Assembly (NCBI GenBank): GCA_963556695.1
Contig: CAUWAG010000010.1
Span: 2,790,001 to 2,854,000, forward strand
From: Anthostomella pinea
Taxonomy: Eukaryota; Ascomycota; Sordariomycetes; Xylariales; Xylariaceae
Reading direction: 5' to 3'
DNA: 64,000 bases
The stretch's first letter is position 1, and each line of letters opens with the position of its first letter. Both the position numbers and the translations under genes were made by a program. This document shows positions 57,414 to 64,000 of the stretch, piece after piece. Under the pieces are notes generated by a model that saw only the letters and a program-made list of their open reading frames with translations, made no database searches and was not told the origin of the DNA.

Positions 57414-59366
57414 CGCGTGCCCCGCACCACTTTCCACCTCGCTAGGGCTCACCACGTAAAGTGGTGCTCACCACAGTAGCACACCAACCACAATAACACA
57501 CCAGTCTTCCAAAATAACCACCCTCCAGCCAAAACCACACCAAAGTCATTATCTCTTTGGACAGACGACTCTTTCGTGATGGAATCCCGTATTTACGAAG
57601 CCGTAGAATATGCCGACAAGCATCCGGATGCCTCCAAACGCGGTATCTGCCGCCAATTTAGGGTTCCAAGAGAGCGCTTCCGCAACCGCCTGTAGGGCAT
57701 CCCTTCCAAAAAAGGACCACGAGAACCACCCATCAAGCTGAATGCGATACAAGAAAAAGCCGTCTGTGCTTATATCGACCGCCTAGATGCCATTAATCTC
57801 TCTGTAAGGCCAGAATTCATCACAGAGGCTGCCAACTTGCTGCTCCAGGAGTCGGCGAGTACCGCGGTTATGGAACTACCTACAGTTGGCAAGAATTGGG
57901 CCTCCCGCTTCATCAAGCGCCACGGATACTTCAAGCAGCCTCAGAAGGTTCTTTCACAAGATCGGCAAGCTGCTGAAGACTCAAAACGCACTGAAGAATA
58001 CTTCCAGAAGCTGGGGAGGGTCATCAGGGAGGAGGGCATCCTCCCTGACAACCTGTGAAACATGGACGAGACTGGCTTTTGATTAGGGGTTGGAAAGGAC
58101 CAGATGGTCGTTACCAAGCGAAAAAGAGCCCATTATTTTGGAATACCAGAAAATAGGGAGTCTGCTACTGGCATAGAAGCTATCTCTGCCGCCGGCGAGG
58201 TTATCCCAGGCTTCCTTATCCTCTCTGGCACCCTCTATATGTCTCCATGGTACAAGGTACCCAAATTAGACCCCAGGATGGCGATTGTAACCGCGGAGAG
58301 TGGTTATTCGAACGACGAGATCAGCTTAGAGTGGATTAAGCACTTCAATAAGCACTCTAAAACCTCTCAAGTTGGTATAAAGAGGCTCATAATCATCGAC
58401 GGTCACGGTAGCCACCACACGATACAATTCATTAGATATTGTGACGACAACGGCATTATCCCTTTTGGTCTCCCTCCAAAGATGACGCATTTACTGCAGC
58501 CGCTCGATGTGGTGGTTTTCCAGCCCTTGAAGCACTACCATGTTAAAGCCCTGGATATTATGGTGCGTGATGGTCTCACGCACATCGGGAAGATCGAGTT
58601 CCTATCGTGTATTAAAGGGGTTCGCCAGCAAGCTTTTAAGAAGACCACTATCCTCTCTGCCTTCAAGAAAACAGGCATCTATCCTTTCAAACCGTCCGTT
58701 GTGATTAATCAGTTGAAGGAACGCGAAGCTCGCGCGAGGACCCCGTCACCCCCCCCTAACCAGCCTGGTTCCTCTCCAGTTACCACCCCAGCTACAATGC
58801 GGCAGATTCACAAGGTCGCATATCAAGTAGACAAGGCCTTGAACAACCTGGACGATGGCGAGGATCTTACTCCTGAAGATATTGAGAGGATCAGGCTCCT
58901 ATCCAAGGGGGCGCGCTTCCACGCCTCCCAGCTAGTCCAGACCAAAAGGGATCTTGGAAGGACCAAATTAGCCTCTCGAGTTAACAAACAGCGCAAGTCT
59001 GCAAAGAACACTCCTCTCCAATCAGGAAGAGTCCTCACAATTGAAATTGGGCGTCAGATAGCGAGGAAAAAGGAGCAGGAGACCGCGACAGGCCTCCAGA
59101 AGAAGGCAGATGCCCTAGCGAAGAAAGAGCTCCAATTACGAAAAACCCTCGCTAAGGAGGCAGCAAAGTTGGCCAGGCATTGGAGGATTACTAAGAGACT
59201 ACCTGCTGCTGATATCTACGAATCTGGCAAGAAGATGCGGTCGCTACGTAAATTTTAATGCTAAATAACCTCATATTGGTGTGTTATTGTGGTTCTTGTG
59301 CTACTGTGGTGAGCACCACTTTACGTGGTGAGCCCTAGCGAGGTGGAAAGTGGTGCGGGGCACGGG
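57414..59366 (+). mobile_element. Fot1/pogo-type DNA transposon, 1953 bp, with about 90 bp inverted ends
   Basis: TA flanks at 57412-57413 and 59367-59368. The left end starts CGCGTGCCCCGCACCACTTT and the right end, reversed, CCCGTGCCCCGCACCACTTT; similarity runs on for about 90 bp with few differences. Inside each end is an inverted pair, GCACCACTTT and AAAGTGGTGC (left copy 57424-57433 and 57458-57467). A transposase with three stops fills the middle. Both ends and the target are intact. Confidence 0.93.
57578..59258 (+). pseudogene. Fot1/pogo transposase (DDE_1, DD35D) with three stop codons
   Basis: From MESRIYEAVEYADKHPDASK. Order: HTH_psq, then a CENP-B/Tc5-type helix-turn-helix (NWASRFIKRHGYF), then the DDE_1 core with NMDETGF, IIDGHGSHH and LLQPLDVVVF; the second and third Asp are 35 residues apart. 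A basic coiled tail follows. Three in-frame stops: TAG at about 57693 after FRNRL (Gln expected, CAG), TGA after LPDNL (Trp expected, TGG) at about 58057, and TGA after MDETGF (Arg expected, CGA) at about 58080. All three are single C-to-T or G-to-A changes and there is no frameshift, so this is RIP-type damage to an otherwise complete copy. Confidence 0.92.
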
Positions 59367-59641
59367 TACCTAGATGTGAAGCAGGCGCCACACAAAGCAC
59401 AAGGTGCATGCAGTTTCCCATCTTGCCCCTCCTTTAGTGGCTTCTTCTAGCGTCTACAGGTCCGCCCTGGGGCCTGGTGTGCCTGTGAGGTTGCCTCGTC
59501 GCCGGGTTGGAAGTTTGGAACTGTCAAGAAACGGCCTGCAAGGTCAACAAAACCTCCCGATCGCTGTGACATAACTTTCCCTTCGCGAACACGTCCACCT
59601 CCCACCTCCCACCTCCTACTCACAGCCTCGCAACAGGCATC

Positions 59642-62600
59642 ATGGCTTCTGACGTTGGCCAAATAGCCCAGCTGCTGGCTGCGACCCTTGACCATACCAA
59701 ACACAAGGAGGGTACGTACGAAACAGCTCCCTCCCTGCCCCGCTGCAGCCTTCAAGTCGATGCCACTATTCCCAAGTCTCAAGCCTAACCTGTGAGTACA
59801 GCCGAGGAAGCCCTGAAGCTGGAGGAAAAGAAGCCCCAGTTCTCGCTTCAGCTTCTCAAGATCGTCGCCGCCGACTTCGAACCCAAGATCCGTCTCTCCG
59901 CAGCTCTTTGTTTCAAGAACTTCATCCGCCACAATTACGTCGACGAGGACCGGAACTACAAGCTCCCCATCGATGAGGTCAACACTATCAAGCAGGAGCT
60001 CATTGGGCTCATGATCGCATGCCCGCCCACCATCCAGACCCAGCTGGGAGATGCTATCAGCATCATCGCCGACTCTGATTTCTGGGATCGGTGGGACACG
60101 CTTGTTCAGGACCTCGTTTCGCGATTCACCCCCGACAACTACAAGGTCAATAATGGAGTCTTGGAGGTTGCGCATTCCATATTCGTGCGTTGGCGGCCGC
60201 TGTACCGCTCCGACGACCTATATGCCGAGATCAACCATGTGCTGAACACTTTCGCCGTGCCCTTCCTCGAGCTGTTGAATGTAAGTCATTGCGCTTTCAT
60301 CCCTCCGTTTGCTCGCTCCACGCAGCTGACGCTGGCATAGGCTACGGACCACCAGATCGAGGCGAACCAGGGCAACAAGGACAATCTCAAGGGCTACTTC
60401 GACACCATGAGCCTCCTCATCAAGGTCTTCTACGATTTGTCTTGCCAGGATATGCCGCCGCAGTTCGAGTCAAATCTAGAGCATATTTCCACGTTGTTCC
60501 ACAAGTACCTCAGCTATGAGAACCCCTTACTGGCGACTGACGACGACTCGGAAGCGGGCGTGGTCGACACGGTCAGGGCGGATATTTGTGAAGTCTTGGA
60601 GCTATACGTCCAAAAGTTCGACGACGATTTCGGCAAATACACCCAAGTCTTCATCTCCAAGGTGTGGAATCTGCTCTCGGCAATCGGGCCCGAGACCAAG
60701 TACGATGGTCTCGTTAGCCGCGCCCTACACTTTCTGACTGCTATTGCTGGGACGCTGCAGCACTCGGCCGCCTTTAATGATGAGAACGTACTCAGTCAGG
60801 TTGTGGAGAAGGTGGTACTGCCTAACGTCGCTCTGAGGGAATCCGACATTGAGCTTTTCGAGGATGAGCCTATCGAGTTCATTCGACGAGACCTCGAAGG
60901 ATCGGATACAGACTCACGGAGGCGAGCAGCGACAGACTTCTTGAGACAACTCCAAGGTAGATTCGAGACTCTGGTCACCAATGTGGCTGGCAGATACATC
61001 AATCACTATTTGGAACAGGGTAAGACGAACTGGAAGGACAAGGACACTGCTATCTCCCTCTTCCTTTCCATCGCAGCCAAGGGTGCTGTAACAGCAGCAC
61101 ACGGTGTCAAAACCGTCAATCCTCTGGTTGACGTCGTCGACTTCTTTCAACAACATGTTGCGAATGATTTAGTCTCCGACGCCGGCGAGCCCATCGCCAA
61201 AGTGGACGCAATCAAATACTTGTACACATTCCGAAGTCAATTGACCAAGGAGCAGTGGCAGGCTGCTTTCCAGCCCTTAATTCAGAACATGCTCTCCTCG
61301 AACTACGTCGTATACACATACGCAGCCATTGCTGTCGAGAGACTCTTGTATCTGACCAACGACGCCGGCGCGCGCATCTTTGGCCGGGCTGACATCGAGC
61401 CTTTTGCCAAAGACCTCCTTGACCACCTCTTTAAGCTTGTCGAGAAGGAACGCTCCCCAGCCAAGATGCAGGAGAACGAGTTCCTCATGCGTTGCATCAT
61501 GCGGGTTCTCATCGTTATGAACACTGGTATCCTGCCATTCGTGGACATGGTCCTCGATCATTTGGTACGGATCACGAATGTCATCAAGGAGAACCCCAGC
61601 AACCCCCGGTTCTATTATTTCCACTTCGAGGCTCTGGGCGCTGTTGTTAGGTAAGATATCGTCCCAAGCAGGCCGGGTAATCACCAACTAACGAATCGCA
61701 GCTGCGGCTCGCCCCAAGGCACTTCAAAGCTGGAGGATCGCCTGTGGGAACCTCTCAACTTGGTCATCACAGATGAAGTGAACGGTAGGAACCCATAGAA
61801 GCACTACCATGGCTGTCACCATACTGACGAATTGCTACAGAATTCATGCCCTATGTATTCCAGCTGTTCGCCAAGCTTCTAGAGCTCGATCCCTCTGGAG
61901 CGCTGCCCAACCACTACCAGGCGCTCGTACCACCCTTGATGATGCCCGCGACGTGGGAGAGCAGAGGAAATGTTCCGGCTCTGACGAGACTGTTGGCTGC
62001 CATCATACCTCGAGCAGCGCAGTCCATTGCGGCGGAAAACCAAGTGCAACCTATCCTTGGCATCTTCCAGGGTCTGCTCCAAGGCAAGAAGACCGAGCAG
62101 AATGCATTCGATTTGCTGGAAGCAGTCGTGCTTTCGATACCCCGGTATGTCCCTTGCTATGACAGTATCGGGATATGTATTAACTGAATATGTTGCAGCA
62201 ATTCGCTTGAGCCGTACTTCAAGGACATCTTGCAGCTTCTCTTCACCAAGCTTCAAAACAACCCGTCCGACTCGTTCAAGCTGCGATTCACGCGATTTTA
62301 TCACCTTGTATCAGCTCGAGTGGAGGCAGGTCTAGGCACTGACTTCTTCGTTAGTCAAGTAGACCTGGTTCAGTACAACCTTTTTGTTCAGATCTACTTG
62401 ACCATCATCCTGCCCACTTCAGAGCAGCTCGTCCGTCCCGTCGACCGCAAATCAGCTGTCATTTCTTTCGCGAAGTCGATGGGAGACAGTCAATCCTTTG
62501 GGCAACGCTACGTGAAGGGCTGGCGTTTTACGTGTGAGGCTATGCTGAAGATGCTCATGAACCCGCCGAAGGTGACGATGGGTGCCGGCGATGAGGTGGT

Positions 62601-62823
62601 CCACGAGGCGGATGTGGACGACATTGGTTTCGGCTTGGGTTTCACGCCGCTCAACACATGCAAGAAGTCGCCGCGTGATGACTTCCCCGAGGTTCAGGAA
62701 ATACAGCCGTGGGTTCGTCAGTATTTGACGGATGCCAACGCGCGACATAATGGAGCCATTGCTGGGTACATGGATCGCCTATCCGATGAGGGTAAGCAGG
62801 CGTTGGCCATGTATGTGTCTTGA
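59642..62823 (+). CDS. cse1: CSE1/CAS importin-alpha re-export receptor
   Basis: Six exons (59642-59711, 59802-60280, 60341-61650, 61702-61784, 61841-62144, 62199-62823) splice in frame to 956 residues, the usual length of CSE1. It is a HEAT-repeat karyopherin of the importin-beta type: the N-terminal importin-beta domain contains LRLSAALCFKNFIRHNY-like KIRLSAALCFKNFIR and the Cse1-specific CDAICED-type SLLIKVFYDLSCQDMP; the centre has IRRDLEGSDTDSRRRAATD, a strong CSE1 hallmark; the C-terminus holds DVDDIGFGLGFTPLNTCK. With Ran-GTP it carries importin-alpha back to the cytoplasm. It begins 275 bp after the Fot1 element, which therefore lies in its promoter region. Confidence 0.96.
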
Positions 62824-64000
62824 GATAGATTCCATCGTTCTCTAGGTAGATCAAAAGTTAGGGGCGTATTAATGACTGTGCAAGGCGAGAACGGAGCCTC
62901 TCGTCTGCTTTCTGAACAATAATTCAACGATCACATGATAAGATGATGTGCAGAGCTGACTATGCTGGTGCGAGAAACAGAGTGATACCCGTATGTTTCC
63001 TTGCTGTGAGACAAGGAGGTTGTAAGTTACGGCCTGGCGGCTGAGTCCATCTTGGGGACAATGTTATAATGCGGCTGTCTCCGATCCATCAGCAATAGAT
63101 GGTCAGTGGTGCATTGTTAGTCCACCAGGCTTCATTTCATTATTAAGCTCTTTGACTGCAAGAGAAGAGCCACACCCAAATATCCTAAAATACATCAAAA
63201 GGCAGAGCCCCCGTGCTGTACGCTAAGTCAATTACTGGTGCACCAAGTATATCCTGATTCAGGGGTATCAGGGGAAGCCGGTTTATAGTTAGTAGCTTGT
63301 GTGTGAGGCATTCAAGGCGTACAAGCTATGTGAGGCGTATGGGCTCCTCGGGTGACCGTAGCTAATCTTAATGTTCTATGAGGTCTTTATTGTTATATCT
63401 TCGTCTTGGGTAATTTTAGGTTGAGCATGTCTATGCGTTCACTCGCACCTGTGCATGTGCCGCGTTCGGATTCCGAGGCTGGCTACCGTTGGCGAAGGGC
63501 ACTTACTAGACATCCAATGTAATGATACTGTCACAGTTCAAGTTCTGATGGCTCCAGAATTGAACTTTTCGTTGTATATGAAGAAGAAAGCAAACTATGA
63601 AGCTAGCTTGGAGACATGATCTGGTATATATCGGGGTTGATCCTGTGAGGCTGTCTAGTGCCGCGACAGACAGCTTAGTAGCAGGGTTTCACGGCCTTGC
63701 ATCTGCGCTGAATCTTCAAGGCAGTAGGAGAGAAACGAATGGATATGGAAGCTATCTAGTGCTAGTCTGAACGACTGTGTGTTCAAAGGCTGACATCCCA
63801 AATGTGAGATTCGCGGCCAGGGCTCCTGCCAGGACTTAGGAAAGGAAACTGTTGGAGGTCACGTGGTCCGTGCCCTGTAGCTAGATCAGGCCTTCCGCGT
63901 AGCTGTCAGCTGTAGCGGTGGAACCGAAATAACAACAACATTGTTCACGGCAACTCCACACAGCCAACAGAAACAAAACCGCTTCCTAAAAATAATTTGC
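62824..64000. other. Downstream of CSE1, no gene seen
   Basis: No open frame with recognisable features; somewhat AT-rich and irregular. A CACGTG site lies near 63860, of unknown meaning. A gene starting to the right of the window may have its promoter here. Confidence 0.5.

Overview
This 64 kb window comes from the nuclear genome of a filamentous ascomycete (Pezizomycotina). The evidence is many short introns (about 48-90 bp) with GTRNGT donors and CTAAC/CTRAC branch sites; conserved fungal genes (Yju2, GT15 mannosyltransferase, Pet127, CAF16, Mis6/CENP-I, tuberin, CSE1); fungal lineage-specific families (DUF3632, a STAND/NLR with TPRs, a CYP52-type P450, BTB, GNAT); and repeats with C-to-T/G-to-A decay that fits repeat-induced point mutation (RIP). 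I cannot fix the class or species.

Layout. 0.9-1.9 kb: the splicing factor Yju2. 2.2-3.8 kb: a very AT-rich block with three copies of a 203 bp solo LTR, one with a perfect 5 bp target duplication, and an unidentified GC-richer island with three hairpins. 4.4-13.5 kb: a GT15 mannosyltransferase, a Morg1-like WD40 protein, the mitochondrial RNA-processing protein Pet127 and a hypothetical protein. 14.4-15.8 kb: an orphan multi-pass membrane protein. 16.8-18.2 kb: a decayed Tc1 (DD34E) transposon with both ends. 18.6-23.6 kb: a secreted pepsin-like protease with altered DTA/DSA active-site motifs and two hypothetical proteins. 25.0-28.1 kb: a 213 bp MITE that shares the Tc1 ends, a DUF3632 protein and an acidic repeat protein. 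29.1-35.3 kb: a broken NLR and a broken P450. 36.2-41.8 kb: CAF16, a stray fragment of the Pet127 coding sequence, Mis6/CENP-I and a frameshifted BTB gene. 44.7-46.3 kb: a GNAT protein whose N-terminus looks like the C-terminal domain of a GH3 beta-N-acetylglucosaminidase. 51.1-56.2 kb: tuberin (TSC2). 57.4-59.4 kb: a Fot1/pogo transposon with about 90 bp inverted ends and three RIP-type stops. 59.6-62.8 kb: the importin-alpha exporter CSE1. Long gene-free stretches lie at 41.8-44.6 and 46.3-51.1 kb.

The genes do not form a pathway. Intact housekeeping genes alternate with accessory genes, several of them decaying, and with transposons. The housekeeping frames are clean over thousands of codons, so the frameshifts in the NLR, P450 and BTB genes are more likely real pseudogenisation than poor sequence.
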